64,000 nucleotides of DNA from Echinometra lucunter. Taxonomy: Eukaryota; Echinodermata; Echinoidea; Camarodonta; Echinometridae. Below are positions 22,954 through 34,548 of the stretch, in pieces; the first letter of the stretch is position 1, and every line of letters starts with the position of its first letter. The stretch lies in the NCBI GenBank assembly GCA_029962745.1, contig CM057157.1, forward strand, positions 4,811,678 to 4,875,677, given 5' to 3'. The position numbers and the translations under genes are program-made. Under the pieces are notes generated by a model that saw only the letters and a list, made by a program, of their open reading frames with translations, was not told the origin of the DNA and made no database searches.

Positions 22954-23263
22954 GCAGCTGGCTCATTGGGCCAGAAGAAAGTTACGTCAGATTCTGCATG
23001 ATTACCAAGAATTTCAAGTCCACACCTTATTACTCAACATTAACAATGTCAACCACCTCACAACCTTTTTACAGCACACTGTGTACAGCTTTATACACTA
23101 ATACAAGAAGATATAGAATAATCAAGCTCTAAAATGATATGGTGATGCAAGGTGCTCCTTTCACAAAACCTCAAACCCTATCCAAGGTGCTCATGAACTG
23201 TTATCTTCGACATAAAACCTCTGAAAATGCAGTATAGCTGATATCTACAGGAGAGCTCCACAC

Positions 23264-23271
23264 TAAATACA

Positions 23272-23311
<40 letters not shown>

Positions 23312-23519
23312 TTGGGGGGGGGGGGGGGGAGAGGGCAGGTAGTCTGGACTGAAATTCTGGGCTCTGCATGTGTTTAGCCCTTTGTTAAAACCTTTCTTTT
23401 TTTTTTGGGGGGGGGGGGAGAGGGCAGGTAGTCTGGACTGAAATTCTGGGCTCTGTATGTGTTTAGCCCTTTGTTAAAACCTTTCTTTTTTTTTGGGGGG
23501 GGGGGGGGGGGTCTGGACT
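23264..23519 (+). repeat. TA, poly-T/poly-G and 89-bp tandem repeat
   Basis: A (TA)n run (23268-23292) leads into T and then G runs. A unit of poly-T, poly-G, GAGAGGGCAGGTAGTCTGG and on to TTGTTAAAACCTTTC is repeated with an 89-bp period (G runs at 23314-23329, 23407-23418 and 23495-23511), the third copy being partial. Slippage at the T/G tracts is the likely cause. Confidence 0.85.
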
Positions 23520-24093
23520 GAATGGGGGCATGCTTCCTGGCCTCCCAGGCACCTGTAAGTGTCAAGCTATGTTGAGAAGATAATGAAACCTGGTAAAACA
23601 TTACAATGCCTCTATGTCTCTATATGACTTTCTGAAAGTCATGCTCTTAGTTCATAGCACAGAGCATAACTGAGAACTATAAATTCACTAATGTCAGCCA
23701 TTGCAAACTACATGTAGGGCAGTTAAGTTCTTTAAGAATTGTTCCAAGACTACATTAAAGGATTCTTAAAGCTCTTATTCAATCTTTTGAGAGCAATGAC
23801 AATATATCTATACATGTTATTTAGAACATCAATATACCTACATGTATGATTGTTCTTTGTTTACCAAAGAATAAAATTGCTATAAATGTCTCTAATTTCA
23901 ATTCCTTTCTGTATTCACTTTTGACTTATTTGAGGATAATTCTTCAATCATAGACCTACAAGATGAATAACACCTCTGAGGTTTGACCAGCTTTTGTGCA
24001 TATTTTACTGAAGGAGTGAGTACACGATGAGGAAAGAAGTTAGAAGGATGATTTCTACCCCTGGCCTGGTAGCTCTGCTTATGATGCTGTTTA
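23520..24093 (-). other. Downstream/3' untranslated region of the R3HDM4-like gene
   Basis: AATAAA occurs on the minus strand immediately after the stop codon (24090-24095). That is close for a polyadenylation signal to serve a long UTR, so the true 3' end is not established. No other gene was seen. Confidence 0.4.
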
Positions 24094-26275
24094 TTATCTC
24101 AGTGAGTCCAGGTACGTAGAGAGAAGAACAGCCGGAGGAATGAAGGATTCATTGTTGTTCTCAACCCTGGTTTGACGCTGTCCATCACAGTCAAAACCTG
24201 TAAGAAAAAAATGAAACGATTCAAATTTATCACCGACAGAACTGTGTTACCGTCGGGTTGGTGATTAAAGTTTTGTTTGGTCTTATACTCTACCTATTTT
24301 CATTAAAGATATTTTGTTTTGTTCTGTTTTTTTCTTTCCTAATGAAAAGTACCAATACCAGACAAAGAAGATGACGTAAAAAAAGGAAAAGCAAAGAGAT
24401 CCATCATCCAGGGTAGATACCTGAGGAAGTTTCCCTGGTGGAACATCTACCCCTTCCTCTTTTACAGGGATAATGTATGAATGTTAACATGTTCATCAAT
24501 AACACTTTTTATCTTTTCCTTGTAAGAACGATAAAAATAAACAGCTTGTTCAAATTCAGCAAATACAATACAGAAGATCATGCTTGAATAATGCACCAGG
24601 GGGTTCTCACTTTCTGAGCTGAGGTCAAGGTACTGACATACAGCATGGAGCAGGAGACGATCAAAGCTACTATGTAAGGTGGAGATGAAGACAGATCCAG
24701 GATCGTCTGTGAACCATGTCAGCAGCTCCTCTTCATGCAGCTCAACAGCTCCCTGTGTAGAAAGAAAAGGAATGAAAATAAACTTTTTTTTTTTCATCTG
24801 GATAGAGATTTACTGAACAGTAATAAAAAGTTCAAGGCTGCTAAGGAACACTGATATAAAAAAAAACAAAAACAGATCAAGATTTGTCCACACACCATGA
24901 CTGCAACTCCTCTTCATTGAGTTCAAAAGCTCCATCTGGAGAAAAGATGTAAAATGAAAATTCTCTTCTTGTGACAATGACACATTCAACGGATACTGTC
25001 TTTAGCATACTTGATTCTATTTGATTGCATGGAGTAATTGTTTCTTTGAAATAAGCCATTTTCTGGACTTGATTTATTAAATCTGGAAAGTTACATGTAT
25101 GATCCAATGAAATGTACAAGTAACTTCACACAGCATCACAGCCCTGTGGATTACTTCACTACGTTCACTATACATGTATTGACAACAGTCATAATCATCT
25201 TCAAATATGGAATACATATCACTGTACTGGATAACACTAAAAAATTGTTCCAATAGTCATCTAATGAATGTGTACCTTAGGAAGATGTCTTCTGCGCAGC
25301 ATGGTTTGAAGACGAGTACTGATCCTGCTGAAGCACTCCTTGGGAGAGTGTGCTGGGTGCTCTGGTAAAATGAAAAGATCACAACAACTGAATAAATCAT
25401 TGGCCAAATTCAAAAAAAGTGGTTTATACTTGAAAGCATGGTTCAAATTTAAACTGTGGTTTAAACCTCCATAAGCATACTATGCGCATGTCCTATGTTG
25501 TAATGTGCGGACAGTAAAAAGCATATGTTCACTTACTTAGGCTTATTTTAGTCCATGACAAAGGTTGAAACCACAAAGACCATGCTATAAAATAGACATC
25601 TTTCATGAATTAAGGTTATGGTGAGCAGTGGAAGCAGAAAACCACATGAACGATGAGACTAAGATTGGACAAGCAATACAAAAGTCCTTAATTTTTGCTA
25701 TTGCTACTGCCGAGTCAATAAATTGAGATTTCAATGCTGCATATTTCATGGATGTTTACACATCAGGTTGCACATCTATATGGCTTTATGAGATATAGTT
25801 TCTTAGCTCATTGGGTGCATTTTTAATTATCACTCATCTTTCAGAAACCAAGACTGATTTCTGACTTGAGTCAAGGAATTGCATTTATTCTACCAGTGAC
25901 ATTAAATATGTTCTTAATATGCTACCATTCTTACCACTTCTCTTGTCTTTGACCTCCTCGGGGGTCTCTACTTTCGCAGGCACCTCTGGCTTGGTAAAAC
26001 TGTTACCATTCTTATCTTGTTGTAGAGATGCTTTCTTGGCCACTCTGATCATGCCTTCCTCTACCTCCTGTAAGAATCGATCCTGCTCCTCTCCAGAACG
26101 GTTCATAAACTCACTCCAAATCTGAAGCATAAATAATTGATAAATCAAGGGTTAGAATATTCTTGCAGGGCCCTCTGGGAGAACAGTACATGGTACTGAA
26201 GAAGCTAATCAGGCTACCCTGGGTAAACAAGACTTTATTATTACTATTATTATTATTATTATCATTATTATCATT

Positions 26276-26307
<32 letters not shown>

Positions 26308-29300
26308 CATTATTATCATCATTATTATTATCATTATTATTATTTTTATTATCATTATTATCGTCATTATTATCATTATTATTATTATTATCATTATCAT
26401 TATTATCATTATTATCATCATTATTATCATCATTATTATTATTATCATTATTATTATCATTATTATCGTCATTATTATTATCATTATTATTGTCATTATT
26501 ATTATTTTTTTATTATCATCATTATTATATTTTACAATTATACATGTGATTTCAAACAGCTAAGATAAGGTACATGTAATACAACCCCCAAGTGTCCAAT
26601 AAATCATCCACATGTGAAGTTAGATTTCAGTTTTCATGATACAACAAAATTATACCTTAAAATATCTATGGGTACCTTTATTGAAATAACAAGTCTCAAA
26701 TCAGGTACAAGAAATCAATTCACTTTACACAGTTGGACATGCCAAGCAATGAAAATGGAGCTCTGGGCCGTCTTATAAAGAGTTGCGATTAATTCAAATG
26801 GATCGCAAGTGTGAAAATTTCAACTATTTCAACAGGAGTTGAGATCAATCTCAAAGTTGCAAATGATTTGAATCACTGACGGAGCCCATGTAGAGCAGAG
26901 GTTTCACAATTCTGAAGTCACACAGCCAAAACTGAATTAATGCAATAGCTAAATTTGGTATCAACAGTGTAAGCCCAACTGGTTGTTCAATATGTATCAA
27001 GTAAAATAAATATCATAAGCATGTGCATGGTTTAAGGATGGGCATAAAGTAGTGTGCTCACCTCCATATTTTTTTCCTGCAGAAAGAGTTGTTCAAATGC
27101 GTTTGAATGAGAGGAGATAAAATCGGTGATATCTGGCTCTCCAGCCTGGAAGTCCTCATCAAGCAACGTTTTCAGGAAATTGTCTGCAAGTACAAAAGGA
27201 ATCAACTTCAGCAGGCTTTGATGTTAAAAAGGATACCAGGACAAATGATCCCCTGAAACTTGTTGAGGGTGTGTAGAAGGATCCCATCTCTTTATTTCTT
27301 TTCTCTTTTTTTTACTGACAAATATCTTAATAACCTTCTCACATGCAAATCAAAATTGGTTCATTTGTAGTTACTGGACTCACGTAAGATGCATAAAGCT
27401 ATTTCACCAAATCAAAATTAATTATCTTATCGACCTTCAAACTTGACTTTTGTAGGGTGTACAGCCAAAGTTCTATTAATTTTGACACACACACAATTTT
27501 CATACAGGCATCACTACTTTTTTGTCTTTCAAAATTTCTCAAACAATTCATCATTAGTAGAACCAAGATGAAAGAAAAGAAGTTTGATTAAAACACTCTT
27601 GAAACACTGAAATGGATTACTTTTTAAGATCACAACAAAGTGTGTAGCTGAAGGTTATCTCTCCCTGCCCCCTTCCCCACATGTACATGTATTTATCTAC
27701 AAATCTTGTGAGATGAGTCTCATTTGACTAATCTCAGTAGGGTCTCACTTACTCTACCAAGAAGAATCACAAGAAAATAAAGACATATTCACTGTTATCA
27801 ATCCTCCTTGCTTGTCTGACCCCAGTCTTCTTCTTGCGATGAGGTGATTTGGAGAATGAACTAGAGGGCAGAGTTTTCTTAGGGGAAAGTCCCTGGGGTT
27901 CCGTCTTTACAGCTGATGCTTGCAGGCTAGGAGGAGCCTGAATGAGCCTGTTCATGAAGAAGACAGATATAAATACATGGTATCTGATTTAGAATTTGGG
28001 TCTAATCCAGTGGTATTTTTAAAGATAGATACTTTAAACGGGAAATATTTCGCGGTGTGGAAATTTTCACGTATTTCACGTGGCCTGGCACTTGTACGAA
28101 AATAAAACCGAACTATCTTGTTTATTATGCATGTGAATACAGTTATTCTATCTGTAAGCAAGAATTAAAAACGCGTGATTGTGTTTAACTCGGCCTAGCG
28201 CAAAAAATTAATGGCATAAAACTTTTCATTTTTACAGCAAGCCTTTATAGACCTTATTTCAAAGTGTTATGAAGGTGCAAGTAATGCCAGCATTTCTGAC
28301 ACAAATCCTGATACCAATTTGGATCAGAATAGAATTCATGTTGATGTAAGTATCACCCCATTATCAAAGTTAAACATAGACATTTGAATCTACTCTACAG
28401 TTCATGTCACACATTGACATCTTTTCAAAGTTGTTTACAGTTCTACCTGTACATGTACCTCAAGCGAATGCTAGACTTGATGAATAGTGTTAAACAAGTA
28501 CAGACATTTATAAGGAAATAAGAATGGTTTCCTAGTGTAGAATATTTCATGATAAAGTTGGTCCCTTTCGAAAGGCGTACCACCCTCCCCGGGATGCCAG
28601 TTTGTCCCATATTTCAAACTTATTGTTGACATAAACTAGACAAATATAAGAAAGCAAGTAGAAGCAGAAAGGCTTAATAATTTTTGCTCGCTCACTTCAC
28701 TTTGAAAGAAGAATATTCGTTACCCAAATAAAGTATAGCGAATCATTCCTTACTAAGAGAAATACACCATATTTTCAATAAACAAGGACTCATGAGCTGG
28801 GATGTTAGACTTCATTTAAGATTCCTTTGTTCTGATGAATGGCTTGACATTTTAAGTACCATTTATGAGAACAACTATAAAAATTTTTGAAGCGGATCCT
28901 TGATTTTTATCAGAAAAGAAGGGGACGAAATCTGAAAACCAAAAAAGTAAAAAATCATTGCATGGGAGTACCTACTTTGTTAGTTATCTCTAGTCTAATA
29001 CATGTAGGAGGCTATCCACTGAATAGTAAATATTTTTGCAAATACCATGCAATATGAGATAAGATAAAAGATAAGAACATTTTCAGAATACCACTTATCT
29101 CATGATCTTATCTTTTAGCACGCAAATAAATTAGCATTATATACGCCAGTTATACATGTACGCACACTATAGGCGCTTAGCATAGGTTGTAAAGATACAA
29201 GAAAAGATAAGAAAAAGATAAGAACGTTTTCAGAATACCAATTTGTGATCGTGACGTAGATAAGATCATATTTAAGATAAGGTTTTCAGAATACCGCCCC

Positions 29301-29800
29301 AGATGGCTATTTTTTTTCATCCTTACAAGTAGGCCTTTTTTTTTTCATCCTTACATGTACATGTAGGGCCTTACAACAGTCAGCCCTACATGTAGGTTGA
29401 TTAGCCATCAACCAATGAACCCCTCCTTATACAGCGTACAGCCACACACCTTACTGCCACAGTACCAGGTGGCTGTATCCGCAGCATCGACATGAGAATA
29501 TAGCCACACTCGTCTGAATTAGCTACATGTATGACCTCTTTGCTATTCTAATGTCTTGATAAACATGATAAATTAAGCACTGGTTTGCATCAGGTTTATT
29601 AATAATGATCATACCGGTCATGCCGGTAGGCCTATCGCCGTTAATAAACCGTGGCCGTGCAAGCTGCAACACTGCAATGCAAGCAGGGCAAGTTAAATTT
29701 CGTATGTTCAAGACAAGTCAAGAGTTTTCTTTAAAGTTTAAACTTACCCCGACGCCAATTTATTGTCCTTCACATATTCCTCATCTTTTCGCAGACCCAT
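24094..29800 (-). CDS. R3HDM4: R3H domain-containing protein 4-like, complete 7-exon gene
   Basis: Coding exons in transcript order are 29800-29748, 27947-27793, 27183-27062, 26121-25935, 25361-25276, 24752-24611 and 24197-24094. Lengths are 53, 155, 122, 187, 86, 142 and 104 nt, totalling 849 nt for 282 residues plus stop. Every junction is GT-AG and every phase fits. The start codon has a strong context (A at -3, G at +4). The protein has a basic, serine-rich N-terminal part, the conserved WSEFMNRSGEEQ block (from residue 112), SPKECFSRISTRLQ in exon 5, and a C-terminal R3H domain. Its R233-x3-H237 lies in FDRLLLHAVCQYLDL. These blocks match vertebrate R3HDM4 (about 268 aa) as I know it. 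R3H domains bind single-stranded nucleic acid; the cellular role of R3HDM4 is poorly known. Assignment is by motif recall, not a search. Confidence 0.9.
24880..24935 (-). pseudogene. Decayed partial copy of the R3H exon
   Basis: On the minus strand this reads GAFELNEEELQSW, against GAVELHEEELLTW at the start of the true exon at 24752. About 36 of the first 48 bases are the same. An AG acceptor (TTTCTCCAG) stands two bases upstream, as in a real exon. The copy loses similarity after about 54 bases and meets TGA in the homologous frame (24877-24879). It lies in the intron between the fifth and sixth coding exons. It is best read as an old internal exon duplication, possibly a cryptic exon. Confidence 0.65.
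26160..26530. repeat. ATT/ATC array with LINE/SINE-like lead-in, intronic
   Basis: The sequence GGCTACCCTGGGTAAACAAG just before an ACTTTATTATT start looks like the 3' end of a retroposon whose tail expanded into about 290 bp of ATT and ATC triplets. It lies in the R3HDM4 intron between 26122 and 27061. Long isoleucine or leucine frames across it are not genes. Confidence 0.8.
26765..26887. mobile_element. MITE-like element, GGGCC/GGAGCCC ends
   Basis: A 123-bp unit starting GGGCCGTCTTATAAAGAG and ending CTGACGGAGCCC, with an internal inverted TTGCGATT/AATC theme. The ends resemble the element at 17421. It lies in the same R3HDM4 intron. Degenerate. Confidence 0.45.
27948..29747 (-). other. 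First intron of the R3HDM4-like gene
   Basis: 1800 bp, GT-AG. It contains three copies of a motif with AGATAAGAWC...TTTTCAGAATACC (near 29063, 29215 and 29272), which look like ends of a small mobile element in mixed orientation. A short duplication of TTTTTTTTCATCCTTACA occurs near 29312 and 29340. No separate gene was seen. Confidence 0.6.
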
Positions 29801-30100
29801 GATTCCCTGATGTTGTCAAACTGGATTTCGGCAAAGACGGAGAGAGAGGCCTTGGCTTTAACTTTGTTTATGATCGAAAGTCGAAACGCCGGTAGTGTTT
29901 ACATTCCCATTTGGCCGCTGCGCTGGCGTAGTAGATCTACTATAGTATCCAGCCTATATAGCTAGCTAGCGCTCAGCTCAGTCTAGTCTCACACAGGTCT
30001 CACATGAACGTGGCGTGGCCGTATCGTGCAGATTAACTGCGCAGAGCTCGCTGCAACTTGAAGGACAATTAAGCCATATGTTGTTGAATTAATTTTGTTC
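29801..30100 (-). promoter_or_regulatory. 5' untranslated region and promoter of the R3HDM4-like gene
   Basis: The 300 bp upstream of the start codon are richer in CpG than the surroundings, with words such as GCCGGTAG and GGCCGCTGCGCTGGCG near 29890-29930. No TATA box was identified. The transcription start is not defined by sequence alone. Confidence 0.4.
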
Positions 30101-31680
30101 AATCAAACATGGGTTTGTTTGGGTGTGGATCGGAGCCAAGTGCTGACCTCTCGGAACGCATGGTATGTAATGGAGAAAGTATAAGAAGGGGGGAGGGGGG
30201 GGGGGGGGGGGGTAAACGGGGAAGATCCCATGGGCCCCATTCCCCCCCCCCCCATCAAGAATGATGTACCAAGTGGCGGCAACAGGATTGTTAAAGGGGG
30301 GGGGGGGGGCAAGTGGAGGGCAAAACAAAATAATGACTTTTCTGGTTTTTAATCACATTTTCAAGTAGATATGCTTAGAAAAATGATGAACGAGCAAAGC
30401 AAGCGAGCCAAAAATAACCACTTTTCTGGTTTTTTAATCGCATTTTCAAATAGAGATTCCAAAATATGATGAGCGAGCCAAGTGAGCGAGCCAAAAAATA
30501 ACCACTTTCTGGTTTCTAATCACATTTTCAAATAGATACACACCAAGATAAGCGAGCGAAGCGAGCAAGCCAAAAAACAACCACTTCTGGTTTTCAATTG
30601 CATTTTCAAATAGAAATCTTAAACTAAGATGGTAATTTATGACAGATTATTAAAAGTTTTACTAGCTGATTAATTCGAATATCATTTCTTCCTTAAAAAG
30701 TGGGGGGGGGGGGATGTTTGTACACACCATCCTCCCTCTCGAAAAAGTGGGGGGGGGGGGGGATATATCTCCTCATCCCCCGGATTTACGCCAATGGGGC
30801 AGACTGTGAGTATTTGTTCTCCCCCCCCCCCACACACATAGATTGCTGACGACAGAATACACGCCATGTACTGTAATTTAACAATTACATTAGTTTAACA
30901 ATTACATTAGTTTGTGTATTACACATTGAAATGTCTACCTTACTATAAGATATAACAAGTGGTATAAACTTATTACAAACTAATAGTGTGAGAAAAAGCC
31001 AACAGGAACTGAGTGAGAAAATTTTCAAGTTTCGAAGAGCGGAAAATAGTATTTTAGAGCACTTCACAGCTTGAAAATGATGCTTATGACAGCATCTACT
31101 TATTTATTAATTACTGTATAATTTTTCTTTTCAGTCCTCAAAATTTCTGGGGGGCAACGGGGGGGGGGGGGGACAAATGCCCCCCATGCCCCCCCCCCCC
31201 CTTGGTGCCACCACTGGATGTACCTCCCGCGAAAGAGAGTCATGCTACTTTGATCGATATTCGACCTTTTTTGCCAATCGTGTCGTGTTGTTGTTGGTTT
31301 TTGTTGCAATGGCGATCAGTCAACTTGATTCATTATGTTATCACCTTATTTTTATTTTTTATTTTTTATTTTTCATTTTTTTTGGGGGGGGGGGGCAAGT
31401 GCAGCGAACGAAGCGAGCGAGCCAGAAATGGCCACTTCCAGTTTCTGGAAAGAAGCCTTGTCGTCAAAATACATGCACTTGACTACATAAGAAATGGTCA
31501 TCTCATACTGTCAAATGTGACCCTATTTTTATACCTCACCTTGGCCAGTGTTTGCTGTCCGAAACCACCTTGTTCTTAGATATCAGAAGCGAGCGAGGAA
31601 AACTCAATCTCTTGACCAGGGGCGTAGACAGCGGGGGGATGAGGGGTATGCACAATCATCCCCCCCAGGTTTTAGGGAAG
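30101..31680. repeat. G/C-run cluster and ~82-bp GAGCGAGC tandem repeat
   Basis: Four successive units with CCACTTTTCTGGTTTTTAAT, ATTTTCAAATAGA and a GAGCGAAGCGAGC-like word start at about 30336, 30420, 30503 and 30582 (spacing 84, 83 and 79 bp). A related single unit occurs at about 31396-31447. G or C runs of 10-25 bp lie at 30187, 30242, 30297, 30703, 30749, 30821, 31158, 31190 and 31384. Proline-rich open frames here come from the C runs. No gene was recognised. Confidence 0.75.
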
Positions 31681-31706
31681 GATGTTTTCTTACATTATCA
31701 TTATAA

Positions 31707-31741
31707 CAACAACAACAACAACAATAAACATAATAATAATA

Positions 31742-31776
<35 letters not shown>

Positions 31777-32015
31777 ATTACTAAATATTATTATGATTAT
31801 GATTATCATTATTGTTATTATTACTATTATTATCATTATTATTATTATCATTATCATTATTGTTATTATTATCATTATTATTATTAGTGTTATTATTATT
31901 ATTATTATCATTATTATTATTATTATTATTATCATTATTATTATTATTGATTATCATAATTATGATAACAATAATAGTTATGATCATGATCATCATGATC
32001 ATCATCATCATCGTT
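31707..32015 (+). repeat. AAC/AAT/ATT/ATC trinucleotide array
   Basis: Starts with ACAACAACA, passes through AAT and then ATT/ATC triplets, and decays into GATCATGATCATCATC. It is followed by a direct repeat of TTAGTTTTGGGTAATTTCGG (32086 and 32126). Overlapping Ile, Asn and Leu frames are spurious. Confidence 0.9.
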
Positions 32016-32984
32016 AATGTGACTGAAATGGCGATTGCTATCATAACTATATCGATCATTATTCTGATTTATGTAGTTATTTATATTAGTTTTGGGTAAT
32101 TTCGGCGCCGTTTTGGGTAATTTATATTAGTTTTGGGTAATTTCGGTGCCGTCTCAGTTTTTCTGAAGTGGTGTAATAACATCATTAAAAAAAAAAGATA
32201 AATACGCTCGCTCGTACTTATGATAACTCACTCAAGGCAGGTCAAGTGTGTTGTAACCATAAAGTCTTATAATTATGTTCTCCTAAGTTCCTGATGTTAT
32301 TGTGCTCAAATCTCATTCAATTTGAATATTTTCTCTGATATGAGACCTCACTAATGCATTTAAACATCATAGCTTGGTCACTGTAAGGAAAACTATATAC
32401 AGAATAAATGGAAGAAATTTACAATGATAATGGAACACGAATAAAATGAATTTCCGGGAGCCTTTATCATTATAGGCCACTCGAAATATACTGCAAATAC
32501 CATGCCCTTCGGCAAAAATACCTAGCATTTTTTGCTCGCTTGCTTCGCTCGCTCACAATTGAGTAAGACAGAGCAGTATACAATAATAGTGCAAAGTAGT
32601 TATTATCATGACTTGTAAAAGTATGTCAGAATGCACTTTAAAAGTGTGTTAAATAGAATGTAAGGGTATATTTTCCTTCTTGTGTTCAGCTTTTGTAAGG
32701 ACCCCCCTTTTCCCCCAAAGTGCCCTTTTTCGCTAGTGCCCCCCCCCCCACTTTGAAAGACGCTCCGCCACCCTGTCTGTTTATGTCTTAAATTATTACA
32801 AACATTTATTTAGTTGTTTTTTTTTCTATGCGTAAAAGGTGAACTGGACAGAAATTTCAAGTTTTTTTATTTTTTGGAGAGAGAGAGAGAGAGAGAAACG
32901 TTCACAAATATGAATATATTAGTCGACAGGATTTTTTTTTTGTTATGCCAAAAAAAAAAAAAAAAAAAAAAAAACTTTGTCCCA

Positions 32985-33056
32985 TGGAGGTGCCGGGGAT
33001 TGAACCCGGGGCCTCGCGCATGCGAAGCGCGCGCTCTACCACTGAGCTACACCCCC
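32985..33056 (-). tRNA. tRNA-Ala, anticodon CGC
   Basis: 72 nt without encoded CCA. On the minus strand it opens GGGGGTGTAGCTCAGTGG and closes CCCCGGCACCTCCA. The A box (TAGCTCAGTGG) and B box (GGTTCAATCCC) are intact. The acceptor stem GGGGGTG pairs with CACCTCC, including a G-T wobble. The anticodon stem CGCGC/GCGCG encloses TTCGCAT, so the anticodon is CGC, reading GCG alanine codons. On the minus strand a long T run (the 26-A run at 32949-32974 on the plus strand) begins about 10 nt downstream and serves as pol III terminator. Unlike the SINE heads in this window it is fully tRNA-shaped and appears functional. Confidence 0.93.
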
Positions 33057-33399
33057 GACCACTTCCTTTCGAGGAGAAAATAATAGAAGTACACTAGACC
33101 TTTCATGTTGACGAACTGCGTGCTCAATCGTACTATGATAAAAAGTTACGTTTCTGAGCAAAGTCCATTATTTTCATAGGGATAGAGAAGAAAAAAATCT
33201 TTGACAAAATGAAATGGAAATTATGACTTGAAATAATTATAATCAATCAAAGATATGATAGATTGAGAGGTTTAACACATGCATCATGTTAGAGGAATTA
33301 ATCGCAAGCCACATGTCGTATTAGAATATCATCCCTATTTTGAAGTGGATGTGGTTGAAAAAAAAATAGAAAGAATCGATATATCCGGATATTATTGTT

Positions 33400-34070
33400 T
33401 TGTTTTTGTTTTTTTTGGTTAGCTGCTGTCATAGGCTGCTATGGCAAGCTCGCGCTCGCGTATGTAGCTAGCTCTCTCGTATCCGATATTTCGTACATCG
33501 AATCGGATTGAATAGAGGTCTATATGCATGCGATATGCAGCATGCATGCATGCGCTATATACAGCTCGCTGATCTGAGTCTCGAGTACGAGTGATAAGTG
33601 AGCGCGCGGAGCCTGAGCTAGCGCGATATCGATCGAGCGAGCGCGAAGCTAGCTAGCCTAGCCTAGCCAGGCGCAGGCTGAAACTTCCTTTATGTGGTAA
33701 ACATAGATTCATTCTAGCTGTTAGACAAGTTAACAAATAGAAGAGGCGGACACGCTATTTCGTGAGTATTTTTCATCTCCATATTCTTTGAGAATTTTAT
33801 TGATTCCATGATTTATTAAATTTAGACATACGTTGAAAGCTACAAATACAAAAATATGCCTGGGCTGAATTTAGGCACGAACACTGCAGTGTCGGTGCCA
33901 CAGCACATGAGCTGGAGCTAACTAGCTGTGACTAGATGTGAGGGTTGTGTGCACATGTGATATGTGAGGCATGCATGCGATATGCATGCACGGCGCGGCG
34001 CGCGCGGCCACTGCCACTGGCACAGTAAAGTTACAACGTTAGCACTAAGCAACATCGGGGGGTGTAATAT
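33400..34070 (+). promoter_or_regulatory. CpG-rich region, possible distal promoter
   Basis: An unusually GC/CpG-rich stretch for this window, with many GCTAGC, GCGCGC and GCATGC words (for example 33535-33560 and 33600-33675). A GTGAGT donor-like site stands at 33761. It could be the promoter and noncoding first exon of the plus-strand gene whose coding begins at 37186. This is inference only; simple repeats of TGCATGCA could also raise the GC content. Confidence 0.25.
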
Positions 34071-34460
34071 AAAAAATACAATACATCTTACGACTGATAA
34101 TAATCGTAAGTCTGTGGCAAACCATGAACTAAACTAAGTAAAGAGTTACAATTAATCGTAAGATTATGGTACACCCCCTAGCAGTGATGGGGCAGGGCAG
34201 CTGCAACGCCGACACCTGTACACAACAGCCTAAATAGTAAAACAGGCATCTATGCCTGGTCTAGCTAACCATACTATAGATAGACCTGGCCTGGCTCCTG
34301 GCGTAGGCTGGAATGAGCAAAGTAGTGCAAAGCAATACTATGACTCAAACTTCAAAGTATGACGCGAATTTGAAAGTGAATCTGATTTAAAGAAAGATAG
34401 AATTTCACTTGACTTACCACTAATGCGGCAAGTTACACAACAACAAGTGGTTGACTGGGA

Positions 34461-34548
34461 AAGACTTCCTTTTGCGACAGCCACCCAAACATGCTAACGG
34501 AATAAAGCACACCTTGCAAGTTGGGTGGCTGTCGCAAAAGGAAGTCTT
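34461..34548. repeat. Perfect 28-bp-stem hairpin
   Basis: 34461-34488 and 34521-34548 are exact reverse complements, separated by a 32-base loop. The stem contains CCTTTTGCGACAGCC. The 88-nt hairpin has the size of a small-RNA precursor, but the perfect pairing is equally expected of a small transposon remnant. No poly-A or target duplication was noted. Confidence 0.8.

Noticed and set aside
24877..25119. An independent 80-codon minus-strand gene
   Set aside because: Only its end (the R3H-exon copy) has meaning; the rest is intron of the R3HDM4-like gene.
26163..26549. Poly-Leu/Ile frames (also at 31682-32099 and 49337-49795)
   Set aside because: ATT/ATC/AAT/GAT arrays, open in all frames.
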